Made by a program: the position numbers and the translations under genes | The notes under the pieces: generated by a model | Told to the model about the DNA's origin: nothing | What the model saw: the letters and a program-made list of their open reading frames with translations, nothing else | The model's database searches: none | In this document: piece after piece, positions 34,811 to 43,255 of the stretch | Layout: the number at the start of each line of letters is the position of its first letter | Position numbering within the stretch: position 1 is the stretch's first letter | Source: Rhodopirellula sp. SM50 | Lineage (GTDB): Bacteria > Planctomycetota > Planctomycetia > Pirellulales > Pirellulaceae | DNA length: 64,000 bases | Reading direction: 5' to 3' | NCBI RefSeq assembly: GCF_002289565.1 | Contig: NZ_NTFY01000003.1 | Location: forward strand, 1-64,000

Positions 34811-35608
34811 GGATGTTCGCGGGATCAGTCGGGAACCAACCAGACGACACGGACATGCGGCCACGCATCGTTGTGCTGTGTCGATCGGGTTGGTGTGTTC
34901 TTGGGGAACCCATCGAGCCGGAAAAGCAGCCAAAGCGTTGGCAAGAAAAGCAGCCAACCTAGCTCCGCTGGGTGGCATCTCAGCCTCCCGAATCGATGAG
35001 AGTCTTGAATCGTCGACGTTGAAACTGAGCCCCCCCGGTGGTGCTGTCCACAGCGTTTGCGGACACGTTGGTGTTGGGGCGCGATTTCTTCACGTCGCGT
35101 TCATCAAGTGGGCGAGATTCTATGTTTGCTAGCACGCAAGTCAAACCGAATGCTAGCAAGTTGCGGATGCTTTTTTTTTCGACCCGGACGATCATTCGAC
35201 TGGGGCAATAATTCCCGGTCACATGGTCCGAATCTGGCCGTGCCCGTTGTCAAACCTGCCCGCTTTGTGCGAGTTTTCCGGGGCGTGGAAAAAGTGTCGC
35301 CCGCGGCGGGGGCGAGTGCCATCTGGCATCAGCGGTGTCTCCGTAACGTATTGCTGTGCAGTGGTTTGTGGCGTTTGCTTGGCGATCAAAGTCGAAAACC
35401 GGCCGCACCAACGGCGGCGGATCGATGCGGCCCGATCCACGAAAATCTGTCTTCGCTGGCGACAACGCGTCGGGAAAACGAACGGCACGCCGATTAGCAC
35501 TACGGTATTGGACAGATGTGCTCCTAATCATTTCGGCACCGGTTCAATTCCGCACGATTTAATGCCGGGGGTCCTGCTATACTCCATCTGGCCCGTGTCC
35601 GGGTTTCA
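34811..35608. other. ~800-bp gap between divergent dnaA and lexA
   Basis: No convincing gene is seen. Isolated sequences resembling DnaA boxes occur (TGTCCACAG at ~35045 and the complement of GTGGAAAAA at ~35286) but do not form a cluster, and there is no strongly AT-rich block apart from a T-run near 35171-35179. It could hold the dnaA promoter. Small open frames here lack codon bias or motifs. Confidence 0.5.
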
Positions 35609-35637
35609 TGGACTTTGGCAAATAGACCGCCTATACT
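35609..35637 (+). promoter_or_regulatory. candidate lexA promoter
   Basis: TGGACT at 35609-35614 and TATACT at 35632-35637 are separated by 17 bp, matching 4/6 and 5/6 of the housekeeping sigma consensus. Transcription would start around 35644, about 40 bp before the lexA ATG. Confidence 0.4.
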
Positions 35638-35641
35638 GTTC

Positions 35642-35662
35642 ATGTTGTCACTGCGACGACAT
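35642..35662. promoter_or_regulatory. candidate LexA operator (inverted repeat at the predicted start site)
   Basis: ATGTTGTC at 35642-35649 and GACGACAT at 35655-35662 form an 8-bp inverted repeat with one mismatch around ACTGC. It overlaps the predicted transcription start of lexA, where autoregulatory operators lie in many bacteria. The planctomycete LexA box is not known to me, so this is a hypothesis. Confidence 0.3.
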
Positions 35663-35685
35663 CACACCGTTTACTGAGAAGGCTA

Positions 35686-36288
35686 ATGGGGACCAAGCAA
35701 CTCACCGACCGCCAACGGCGGGTATACGAGTTGATTCGAGAGTTAATTCTCAACCGGGGCTATGGACCAACGGTTCGTGAGATCGGCGAGGCATTTGGCA
35801 TCAAGAGCCCCAACGGGGTGATGTGTCATTTACGCGCGCTGGAGCGAAAGGGATTGATCCACCGCAGCCCCAACAAGTCGCGGGCGATCGAGTTGACCGA
35901 AAAGATCGATCGCCAGAATCACAGTCTTCCGATGGCCGGGATGGTTGCCGCCGGAACGACTGCCTTGGCGTTTGAGCAGAGCGACACGATGGATTTCAGC
36001 GGGATGTTCTGCCAGAACGATCGTTTTATCCTGCAGGTGTCGGGTGATTCGATGATCGAAGCGCACATCCAAGACGGCGACTTTGTCGTCATCCAAAAAC
36101 AGGAATCGGCTGAACCGGGCCAGATGGTGGTGGCGGAGCTGCCTAGCGGAGACTCGACGCTGAAGTTTTGGTTCCCCGAAGAGGGTCGCATCCGGCTGCA
36201 GCCGGCCAACGCCGAGATGTCGCCGCTGTATGTCGACGACGCCAAGGTTGTCGGCGTCGCCGTCGGCGTGGTGCGGAACGTGCTGTAA
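35686..36288 (+). CDS. lexA: SOS-response repressor LexA
   Basis: A 200-residue LexA of normal length. The N-terminal winged helix-turn-helix spans ~1-65 (RQRRVYELIRELILNRGYGPTVREIGEAFGIKSPNGVMCHLRALERKGLI). The cleavage site is Ala89-Gly90 in MVAAGTTALAF. The catalytic dyad is Ser122 in VSGDSMIEAHIQDGDFV and Lys160 in STLKFWFPE. It represses DNA-repair genes until RecA filaments trigger self-cleavage. Ribosome binding site GAGAAGG lies 4-5 nt before the ATG. It is divergent from dnaA, and a candidate operator lies just upstream of it. Confidence 0.95.
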   Translation: MGTKQLTDRQRRVYELIRELILNRGYGPTVREIGEAFGIKSPNGVMCHLRALERKGLIHRSPNKSRAIELTEKIDRQNHSLPMAGMVAAGTTALAFEQSDTMDFSGMFCQNDRFILQVSGDSMIEAHIQDGDFVVIQKQESAEPGQMVVAELPSGDSTLKFWFPEEGRIRLQPANAEMSPLYVDDAKVVGVAVGVVRNVL

Positions 36289-36640
36289 GCGGCCTGTTCG
36301 ATGCCGGCCTGTCGCCTTCCTGCGGGACGTCAATTGTATAAGTGACGAATTTGACCGTGGTGGAAGGCGCCAAGCAACGCACGGAAAATAAGTGGGATAG
36401 GCTTCCAGCCTGTCGACGTTGGAATGACAGGCTGGAAGCCTATCCCACTGGCTAGATCCGACACTGAGTTTCCGTTCGGTTCCAAGACGTCCGCTGCGCC
36501 GGCCCTCTCTGGCGTTTGCGTGCTGCGCAAACGCCGTCTCTCCCAGAGTGAGAGAGGCTCAATGGGTTACCAAAAGCTGCCGTTATACAATCGGTGCCCC
36601 CCAGGAGGGTGGTGTCTTCACTCGATGCCTCGGGCGTCAG
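36289..36640. repeat. intergenic region with hairpin-forming repeats
   Basis: Between lexA and the convergent ndk. Positions 36392-36414 (GTGGGATAGGCTTCCAGCC plus TGTC) and 36426-36448 form a perfect 23-bp inverted repeat with an 11-nt loop, a sequence type seen as a dispersed repeat in planctomycetes. A second perfect 10-bp inverted repeat, GGCGTTTGCG / CGCAAACGCC, lies at 36511-36535, flanked by CTCTCT / AGAGAG arms. Either could act as a bidirectional terminator, though there is no T-tract. Confidence 0.8.
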
Positions 36641-37111
36641 TTATTCGTCGCCGGCGCGCATGAAGGGCGTCAGGACGGGTTCGTAGCGGCAGATCTCGCT
36701 GTCGTCGAAGTAGATGCCCAGCTCTCGTTTGGCCGCTTCGGCACCGTCGCTGGCGTGGACCAGGTTCATTTGCCGGCTACTGCTGAAATCGCCGCGAATG
36801 GTGCCGGCGGCGGCGTTGAGCCCGCTGGTGGCGCCCAGCATGTCGCGAACGACTTTGATGACGTCGAGTCCATCGATCGCCATGGCGACGATCGGGGCCG
36901 AGGTGATGAATGCTTCCAGGCTCGGGTAAAACGGCTTGTCGACGTGTTCGGCGTAGTGCTTTTTCGCCATTTCCGGCGTCACTTTCAGCATCTTCATTGC
37001 AACGATGTTCAAGCCTTTGGCTTCGAATCGCGCGATCAATTGTCCCATCAATCGCCGCTGGACCGCGTCGGGTTTGAGAAGAACGAGGGTGCGTTGCATC
37101 AGATCACTCAT
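36641..37111 (-). CDS. ndk: nucleoside diphosphate kinase
   Basis: A 156-residue Ndk, slightly longer than the usual ~140-150. Motifs: TLVLLKPDAVQRRLMGQLIARFEAKGLNIVAMKM, the ~50-residue substrate region with LEAFITSAPIVAMAIDG, and the catalytic histidine in NLVHASDGAEAAKRELGIYF (canonical NxxHGSD, here HASD). Balances NTP and dNTP pools by a ping-pong phosphohistidine mechanism in the cytoplasm. ATG at 37111 was chosen; 37099 (MQRTLVLLKPD) is the alternative giving the canonical length. GTGGAG lies about 10 nt upstream of 37111. Confidence 0.95.
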   Translation of the reverse strand: MSDLMQRTLVLLKPDAVQRRLMGQLIARFEAKGLNIVAMKMLKVTPEMAKKHYAEHVDKPFYPSLEAFITSAPIVAMAIDGLDVIKVVRDMLGATSGLNAAAGTIRGDFSSSRQMNLVHASDGAEAAKRELGIYFDDSEICRYEPVLTPFMRAGDE

Positions 37112-37442
37112 CAAAAATAAACTCCACTCAAGCCTTTCGGATGTTTGCGGCAGCCGCCTAGGACTTTGTGCGGGGCCGTGTCGAAACGATTTCGGAACGA
37201 ATTATCCGCTTCTGTCGCGGTTGCGCGAAGCGGGTATTAAGGGAAGGGTTCGGACCTGATAGATTTCAGCGTCCCGACCCAGCGGTGAGGTTGGCCCGAC
37301 CGTCAGGTTGGCCCGACCGTGGCAACGGCGCGACCGAGGGAATTGATTGTCGGCGTGTCGCGCGCCCGAGCGGGGCATCGATTGGTGCCCGGGCCTGTAG
37401 TTGGATCGACATCGGAAGTAAGAATCTCAAAAAGGCGACACG
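37112..37442. other. intergenic region with a short tandem duplication
   Basis: Between divergent ndk and a membrane protein gene. A 17-bp unit (AGGTTGGCCCGACCGTC) is repeated twice at 37288-37321; it contains the palindrome TTGGCCCGACC-like arms. Nothing else was recognised. Confidence 0.5.
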
Positions 37443-38222
37443 ATGACAGAAGCTGAGCAGCATGACGAGGACGAGGCCCAGGGAAACGAGCAGCATGGGC
37501 ATGCCCATGTGCATTCGCATGGATCGGGTGGATCACAGAAAAAGCGGATCTATCTGGTGCCGTATCCCAAGTTCATTTTCATGTACCCGACGTTGATCAT
37601 CTCGATCCTTTCGACGTTGGTGTTGTGGATCGGTGGCCATTCGATTGCCGATCCGTCCCAGACCGTCCCGGTCGTCATGACGGGGGTGTTTCTGTGCGTG
37701 ATGATGGCCAACTTGTTCATCATCGTCTTTGATTTCCCCAGGGCGACGTCGCTGACGCTGGTGTTTATCGTGACCACGGTCGCGATGGGGGTGTGGATGT
37801 TATTTCTCACCCGCCCCGATTTGTTGCCTGCGGTGGGCGTTTGGATCAAGCGGATCCGCCCGGTCGCCAACACGACGTTTTTTCTGTGCACGACGATCGG
37901 AATGGCGTTGATGTACATCGCGGTCTTTGTCAGCACCAAATTCAACTATTGGGAACTGTCCAACAACGAACTGCTGCATCACCACGGTTTGCTGAGCGAT
38001 TTGAAGCGTTATCCGGCGCCTAACTTGCGCGTCGACAAGGAGATCAACGACGTGTTTGAATACATGTTGTTGGGGGCGGGGCGATTGATTTTGCACCCGA
38101 CAACGGAGAAGCGGGCGATCGTGCTGGACAACATTCTGTTCGTCGGAAAGAAAGAAGAGCAGATGACGAGAATGCTGGGATCGATCAAGGTCAAGATCGG
38201 CGACGACAGCGGTTCCAGTTAA
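37443..38222 (+). CDS. His-rich-tailed four-helix membrane protein
   Basis: A 259-residue protein of unknown function. The cytoplasmic-type N-terminus is acidic then His-rich (QHGHAHVHSHGSGG, ~18-31), suggesting metal binding. Four membrane helices follow (~46-64, 75-98, 103-122 and 143-163), then a ~90-residue soluble domain (WELSNNELLHHHGLLSDLKRYPAPNLRVDKEI...ILFVGKKEEQMTRMLGSIKVKI) reminiscent of bacterial PH-like domains. The ATG at 37443 is preceded by GGCGAC only. Its stop overlaps the convergent gene's stop. No operon partner is seen. Confidence 0.6.
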   Translation: MTEAEQHDEDEAQGNEQHGHAHVHSHGSGGSQKKRIYLVPYPKFIFMYPTLIISILSTLVLWIGGHSIADPSQTVPVVMTGVFLCVMMANLFIIVFDFPRATSLTLVFIVTTVAMGVWMLFLTRPDLLPAVGVWIKRIRPVANTTFFLCTTIGMALMYIAVFVSTKFNYWELSNNELLHHHGLLSDLKRYPAPNLRVDKEINDVFEYMLLGAGRLILHPTTEKRAIVLDNILFVGKKEEQMTRMLGSIKVKIGDDSGSS

Positions 38223-39283
38223 TCGAGTTCGTGGTCGGCAAAGTCGTCTTGCCCGGCCGACCGCGCGGTTTCAGACCGTTTGCGAAGCGGGGCGAGCATG
38301 CGGTCGAGGGCTTTCAGGGCGACCGGCATCGCCGCCCCGGCGTCTTTCCATTGGTCCCACCAGTTCGCGACGATCTTGCCGACCGACTCGTCGCCGAGCC
38401 GCCACAACGCCACCGCGGTCTGGATCGGCAGCGGATCGGCGCGGAACAATTCCAGATTCGCCCCGGCGGTCAACACGACCGGCACGCAGCCGAGATCCCA
38501 GGGCAACGACGTGCGGCGGTGGGTTCCCGAGCCGAAGTCTTCGGGGTGGCTGGGGGTTTCGACCTGTCCCAGCGTTGCCGCCAAGTGGCGACCGACGGCG
38601 ACTTGTGTGACCCAGAATGCCAATCGAAAGATCTCGCTCACGGCGGGATCGGCGTCGGTCAACATCGCTTCGATCCAGACGCGGCATTGGCCCGAGTCAA
38701 ACCCGCCATCGCCGCCGCGGACCGGTTGGACCAACAGGCAATCGACGTGCTCGGGCCACCATTTCTCCGGCGGTGCCGAACCCCAGATCTGTCGCGCCGT
38801 TTCGATCAACAGGCCCGGACCATAGGTTTGCCAGCGGTCTTTGAGGGGACCGGCTCGCAGACCGAGCTGTTGTTCCAGCTTGGGAAAACGCTGTTGGTAA
38901 GCGATCCGGCATTGGTCGAGTTGGGTTCCCAGCGCCGCGGCGGTCTGGTCGATTTGAAGTTCGCTGCAGCCGGCGGCGGCCAGGGCCGGTGGACAGGACT
39001 GCCGGGCGGTCCGCCCGGCGGCAACCGAGGCGAACAGTGCCGACCAGAACGCTCGGACGTCGGCCAGGGCCGACACCAGCCGGGTGTTGATTTCGCTGGT
39101 CGGACCGCTCAGTGCCGATTCGGTCCGCTGGTCGCTGCAGACGCCACCGGTGGCGACGACGAACGAGGCGTGAATCACGCTCAAATCGACCGCAGGGTGA
39201 AATCGGACGTTGGATTTCTTGGCCAAGGCTTTGAAACTCGTGCAGCGATCTAGGGGCTGGAAGACAGTTGGGACTGGATCCAT
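38219..39283 (-). CDS. protein of unknown function downstream of aroH
   Basis: A 354-residue, probably cytoplasmic protein with many Trp and Ala residues and no signal peptide or membrane segment. No recognised motif; [28 protein letters not shown] near the N-terminus and [34 protein letters not shown] in the middle look like structured core. Its ATG lies 34 bp inside the end of aroH on the same strand, so translation is probably coupled. The stop codon overlaps that of the convergent membrane protein by 3-4 bp. Confidence 0.6.
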   Translation of the reverse strand: MDPVPTVFQPLDRCTSFKALAKKSNVRFHPAVDLSVIHASFVVATGGVCSDQRTESALSGPTSEINTRLVSALADVRAFWSALFASVAAGRTARQSCPPALAAAGCSELQIDQTAAALGTQLDQCRIAYQQRFPKLEQQLGLRAGPLKDRWQTYGPGLLIETARQIWGSAPPEKWWPEHVDCLLVQPVRGGDGGFDSGQCRVWIEAMLTDADPAVSEIFRLAFWVTQVAVGRHLAATLGQVETPSHPEDFGSGTHRRTSLPWDLGCVPVVLTAGANLELFRADPLPIQTAVALWRLGDESVGKIVANWWDQWKDAGAAMPVALKALDRMLAPLRKRSETARSAGQDDFADHELD

Positions 39284-39678
39284 TGTTCCAGTTCGTCAAA
39301 ATCCACCGGCGGAAGCTCCGACAGATCGGGTCGCAATTTTACCGCGTCGTGCAAGTAGAAATGCTGGATCTCGGACTGTGATTTCTCGGTGTTCCAGTGC
39401 AACAACACGCGAATGCAGCGTGGCAACGATTTTTCGACGGTGATTTCGTATCCGCACAACAACGGGACTTCCAACCAACCGAGTTGGCGCGCGGCCAACG
39501 CGGGGAATTCCGCCGACAGGTCTTTGGTCACGGTGAAGTAGGCGCTGGCCAAGTCCGCCGTGTCGATCCCGTTTTGGCGAATCATCAGCGCCAGCAACTG
39601 TCTCGTTGCGAGCAAGATTTCGTCACGATCATCCGCTTGGACCGTTGTCGCACCGCGGACGCCTCGGCAAGCCAACAT
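39250..39678 (-). CDS. aroH: monofunctional chorismate mutase, AroH class
   Basis: A 142-residue protein closely matching the Bacillus AroH type: [30 protein letters not shown], then [53 protein letters not shown]. It converts chorismate to prephenate for Phe and Tyr synthesis. The active-site Arg of RGxRGATT and the Cys-containing VPLLCGYEI strand are present. ATG at 39678 has a well-placed AAGGA; an in-frame TTG further upstream is less likely. The gene overlaps the next one by 34 bp. Confidence 0.9.
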   Translation of the reverse strand: MLACRGVRGATTVQADDRDEILLATRQLLALMIRQNGIDTADLASAYFTVTKDLSAEFPALAARQLGWLEVPLLCGYEITVEKSLPRCIRVLLHWNTEKSQSEIQHFYLHDAVKLRPDLSELPPVDFDELEQWIQSQLSSSP

Positions 39679-39917
39679 ACTTTCTGATTCCTTAGGGCAA
39701 TGGACCAATCGCCGTGGGATCGGCGTGAGCCGGCCAAGGGCGCGTTTTGCTCATCGCCCGATTTCGACGGTGGTCAGAATTGACGGGTTTCCTGACGCCG
39801 ATTTAGCCGTATAAAGCTTACTCGGAAACGCCTACTATAGGGGCCGAACCGCCCGGCCGATAACCGTCTTGACCGGCCCATGACATTCGACCACACCTTT
39901 CCATTCGGAAACCGAAT

Positions 39918-40172
39918 ATGAGCGACCACCGTTCGCCCTATCAAGAACGAATTATCAAGAATTACTACCAAAATCGGGATTCGATCGGGATCCAAAAGGC
40001 TCAAGAAGCGGTCAGCGAACTGTACCTGAGCCAAGGCAAAAAGCGAGAAACCGTCTGGAAACGGCTGATCAGCCATCTGGAGAAGGCCGGATTGCCGGCC
40101 GACCAGATCGAACATCTGCGCGAAAAAGACGACCCCGCGTTGGTCGCCGAGGCGATCGGAAAGCTCGCTTGA
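39918..40172 (+). CDS. small helical protein of unknown function
   Basis: An 84-residue, charged, all-helical protein (SPYQERIIKNYYQNRDSIGIQKAQEAVSELY...). It looks like a small conserved planctomycete protein, but I cannot name a family. No membrane segment or signal peptide. ATG 39918 is the only reasonable start. It stands alone between aroH (divergent) and a repeat block. Confidence 0.65.
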   Translation: MSDHRSPYQERIIKNYYQNRDSIGIQKAQEAVSELYLSQGKKRETVWKRLISHLEKAGLPADQIEHLREKDDPALVAEAIGKLA

Positions 40173-40259
40173 GGCGGCGATCGGCCGAGAACATCGACGA
40201 CGGCCAGTCGATGGGGTGGTGTTTGTCGAACGCAAAAAGGGGGCAGCTGCAAACCGCAC

Positions 40260-40500
40260 GGCATACGTGTTGGTGTGCAGGCTTTAGCCCAATACCGCTA
40301 AGTTAAGCGTCGTTTCTTCAGATGAGGGCCCGTAGGCTGGCGCCAAACGGCTGATATTCGTTTGATATCAGCCGGTTCGCGCCAGCGTCCGGGCCCCCTC
40401 ATTCATGTTAACTTAGCGGTATTGGGCTTTAGCCGCTCACTGTCGCTGCGTCGCAGCGAACGGGAATCGCCTCAAGGCTAAACACCAACGATTGCTGCGT
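40260..40500. repeat. family B palindromic repeat interrupted by a 135-bp element
   Basis: The left part (40260-40289, ending GGCTTTAGCC) and right part (40425-40500, starting GGCTTTAGCC then GCTCACTGTCGCTGC) join into one family B copy matching the complement of 19546-19636, including the hairpin CACTGTCGCTGCGTCGCAGC and the end AAACACCAACGA. The two copies of GGCTTTAGCC flank the inserted element. Confidence 0.9.
40290..40424. mobile_element. 135-bp MITE-like element with 17-bp terminal inverted repeats and 10-bp target duplication
   Basis: The ends CAATACCGCTAAGTTAA (40290-40306) and its exact complement (40408-40424) form perfect terminal inverted repeats. The element is flanked by a direct duplication of GGCTTTAGCC (40280-40289 and 40425-40434), and removing it with one duplicate restores a family B repeat. 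It encodes no protein. Its interior (40326-40396) is a palindromic core shared with 4809-4877. A non-autonomous element moved by a transposase encoded elsewhere is the natural reading; a 10-bp duplication is compatible with IS4-related or ISAs1-type enzymes, but the family is not established. Confidence 0.85.
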
Positions 40501-40636
40501 CCCTTGTTTCTTCTGCCCGTGCCATCGGCGACACCCTCGGGTGTCGCGCCGGGGATCTGGAAAGGGAGCTGCGCGGGACGACTGGCGCGATCCGGCTGAT
40601 CTCGATCGATGGTCAGCCGGAACCGCAGAGCCGTGC

Positions 40637-40885
40637 TCAGTTGCGAGACTGTTTTTCTTGGGCACGAGCGGCTTTGAGAGCCGCCGCTTCACGGGAGAGT
40701 TTGAACTCCGGCCCGCTCGGGAAATACTGTACGTCGTCCTGCAAGTAATAAGGACTCGGCAATGTCTGCCCGTTAATGCCCACTTGGCAACCGCTCGCGC
40801 CGATCAGGCAGGTGCCCGCGAAGAGGGCGATAGCGGTAGCTCGTGTGATGCGTCCAGATGTCGGTTTTCGGCTCATGGCTTCCAT
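40637..40885 (-). CDS. small predicted lipoprotein
   Basis: An 82-residue protein with an Arg/Lys-rich start, a hydrophobic segment (ATAIALFAGTCLIGASGC) ending in a lipobox (IGASGC, Cys33) and a short mature part NGQTLPSPYYLQDDVQYFPSGPEFKLSREAAALKAARAQEK. The PSPYYLxDDVQYF...GPEFKLxxEAAA pattern is one I associate with small planctomycete lipoproteins of unknown role. ATG at 40885. Likely anchored in the envelope. Confidence 0.7.
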   Translation of the reverse strand: MEAMSRKPTSGRITRATAIALFAGTCLIGASGCQVGINGQTLPSPYYLQDDVQYFPSGPEFKLSREAAALKAARAQEKQSRN

Positions 40886-41032
40886 GCCTTGTTTGAATCG
40901 TCACGTACCGGGGCCGTCGAATGAATTCGAATCCCGTCACAACCGGTATCGGATGAATAACCGGCAAAGATTAACCGGGCATTGAGAATTTGTCGAAATC
41001 GTGGGCGTGGCCCACGCATTCTTCGGGCGTTG

Positions 41033-43255
41033 TTATTGTTCGGGCGGTGGGGCTTGGCCGGTCGTGCGGAGCAGGGTCTGGGGGGCATCGGGCCATTGGA
41101 CGAAGGCGTGCAGGTGCAATTTGACGTTCTGCTCGATTCTGTCCGCAAGCTCCCCGAGCTGCTTTAACCGCTCCAAAACCGCCTCCGAATGCTCCAGCTG
41201 GGCATCGAACCTCTGCCCACGTGGCCGCATCATCCTGCGATCCAACTGACTGGCGGATTGGTAGCTTTGTTTGAACATCTCGCGCTGCATCACCAGTTTG
41301 CCGTGATTCGCTTGCCACACCGTCTTTTCTGCGGCAAGACTCTCTCGGCTGAGCAAAACCCAGTTCATTGAGGGATCGAGCCGGCCGCCGAATTGCATCC
41401 GGCAAGAGAGTTTTCGCGAGCAATTGATGTCCAGTTTGACAGCAATTGCAACCGTCTCTCCATCGGTCGGTGTCAAGATCGCGATCGCCGAGCCGTTGTG
41501 GGGGCGTGTCGGCTCGAAGGGCGTGTGCCAAGCCAAATCGACCGAATCGGGGACGGACAACTCGATTTCCAATCGCGACACGTCGGCTGGCAGCGAGGCG
41601 CCGAGTGGCCAACTGGGACGCCACCGCCGCCGATCCAGCGAAAGCGGAAACGGATCGGCCTCGATCGACGGTCGCAGGTAGACGGATTGTCCGTCAGAGA
41701 GCACCAGTCGCCCATGCAACAGTTTCTGTGACAGTCCGTCTCGGGCGGCGTTGTCAGACCAGCGGAGCACGGTGGCGGGGCCGGTTCGGATCAGTTGTGC
41801 GATCGGATTTCCGTTCTGTTGATTGATCAGGTTCCACGTGTCATCCGTTGTCGCATCGGCAAGTGCGATGGCGACCGGGCTGGGAAACTCGATGCGTCGG
41901 ACCGAGGCGGTCGAGGGGGCGATGATGAGTTCCGTGTTGCTGTCGCCGCTAGGTGGCAATTCGACGAATCGATCTCCGGACGGCCGGGTCTGTTGGGGGA
42001 CTTCGGCGGCCTCTTGATCGGAGGTCTCTGAATTGAGCACCGATTCCAGCGTTTCGTTTGTTGGGTCGCTTTCAGAAAAAGCGAAGGAGCTTGATCGGGC
42101 GGGATCGCCCGGACGCGAATCCTCGCTCGGTTCGAGTGCAGGTTTGAATTCTGATCTTTCAAGCGCCAGTGTTTCGGGGGGCTCAATTGCGGAGTCGAGC
42201 GAGGGGTCAGGCATGTCCGTGGGCGCGCCAGAGTTGCCGCTGGCGAGCAAGTCATCCAGATCGTCCATGACATCGAATCCGCCGCGAACGCGTTCACGAT
42301 CCATGACCGAGGGGACGGTAAACTCCAACGGCGCGACCTGGTCGTCTCGATCACGATTTTGATCGATTGGCGGGGAGGCGACCGATTGCGGCGTTGGTGG
42401 TGGTTCAGGTTCGGTTGTTTCCGTGGGGGCAAGAGGATCGCCGACCGACGGTGTCGCCGATGGTTCGACCGCTGTCATTCCGCTGACACGAATTTCGTCG
42501 CGTTTGGAGCGAAGTTGATGGAGTCGGATCGCGGTGCCGATCAAGGCGATGACGACCGTGGCCGATGCGACACCCAGGACCAGGTTCCAATTGAAACGAC
42601 GATCGCTCGCGATCGGCTGGGGTTTGCCGGGGCGAATTTTCTCTTCGCCCAGCTCGGGCGGGGCGACCGAGGCGTGCCCGAAGCGATCGACCAGCGACGC
42701 GGTGAATTGTTCGATCAGTTTTTCTCGTCGAGCCTGTTCGATGCTGGACAGCGCAAGCGATTGCGTCTCTTCGGCGACGTGCGTTTCAAAACGATTACGG
42801 GATTTGAGATGGTCTCGATCGACGCGCAGCGGGCTGCGGAAGGGGGCGCTCCGGCGTGCGATCGCGGGGCGTGGAGCGGAAAGTTGTTGCAGGAACTCTG
42901 CCGAGAGCAGTTCGAGATCTTGGCTGCCTTGATCGGGCGGCGGTGCGATACCGGTGAATAAAAGCTCGCCATGAAGGCCGATCGTCCAATCGTTCAGATT
43001 GATTGCGGCGATGGTTTCGCCGTCGGCCAGGCGTTGTCGACAGGCGTCCTCGAAACGTCGTACCAGTTGTGCGGCAAGATCCGGCGGTGGTGTCCCCAAA
43101 CGTCTGATCAATGCCGCGACCGATTCAGCGGCGGCAGGGATGGGGCGAGGCTGGCTGTCGCCCGGCGGACGTTTTCGTTCTCCTCGCGCTGACCTTGTCG
43201 CGGGAACGTCTTGCGATCCACTGCGATTCGATGCGTCGGGCGAGGAGGGGGACAT
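41033..43255 (-). CDS. large single-pass membrane protein of unknown function
   Basis: A 740-residue protein. Residues 1-~215 are a soluble cytoplasmic region with Pro/Arg-rich start and a helical part (AAESVAALIRRLGTPPPDLAAQLVRRFEDACRQRLADGE). One membrane helix (NLVLGVASATVVIALIGTAIRL, ~223-244) follows. The rest is presumably outside: an acidic, Pro/Ser-rich disordered stretch (~265-430) and a C-terminal beta-rich domain with a coiled segment (RGQRFDAQLEHSEAVLERLKQLGELADRIEQNVKLHLHAFVQWPDAPQTLL). No catalytic motif is seen. A TTG-initiated longer form (43270) is possible, but the ATG at 43255 is more likely. It may sense or scaffold at the membrane; this is a guess. Confidence 0.6.
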   Translation of the reverse strand: MSPSSPDASNRSGSQDVPATRSARGERKRPPGDSQPRPIPAAAESVAALIRRLGTPPPDLAAQLVRRFEDACRQRLADGETIAAINLNDWTIGLHGELLFTGIAPPPDQGSQDLELLSAEFLQQLSAPRPAIARRSAPFRSPLRVDRDHLKSRNRFETHVAEETQSLALSSIEQARREKLIEQFTASLVDRFGHASVAPPELGEEKIRPGKPQPIASDRRFNWNLVLGVASATVVIALIGTAIRLHQLRSKRDEIRVSGMTAVEPSATPSVGDPLAPTETTEPEPPPTPQSVASPPIDQNRDRDDQVAPLEFTVPSVMDRERVRGGFDVMDDLDDLLASGNSGAPTDMPDPSLDSAIEPPETLALERSEFKPALEPSEDSRPGDPARSSSFAFSESDPTNETLESVLNSETSDQEAAEVPQQTRPSGDRFVELPPSGDSNTELIIAPSTASVRRIEFPSPVAIALADATTDDTWNLINQQNGNPIAQLIRTGPATVLRWSDNAARDGLSQKLLHGRLVLSDGQSVYLRPSIEADPFPLSLDRRRWRPSWPLGASLPADVSRLEIELSVPDSVDLAWHTPFEPTRPHNGSAIAILTPTDGETVAIAVKLDINCSRKLSCRMQFGGRLDPSMNWVLLSRESLAAEKTVWQANHGKLVMQREMFKQSYQSASQLDRRMMRPRGQRFDAQLEHSEAVLERLKQLGELADRIEQNVKLHLHAFVQWPDAPQTLLRTTGQAPPPEQ

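Noticed and set aside
35057-35497. Plus-strand open frame of 146 codons in the dnaA-lexA gap.
   Set aside because: Cys/Arg/Trp-rich composition, no motif and no ribosome binding site; looks non-coding.
34811-35608. Possible oriC beside dnaA.
   Set aside because: Only isolated near-matches to DnaA boxes and no AT-rich unwinding region; the claim would need GC-skew data.
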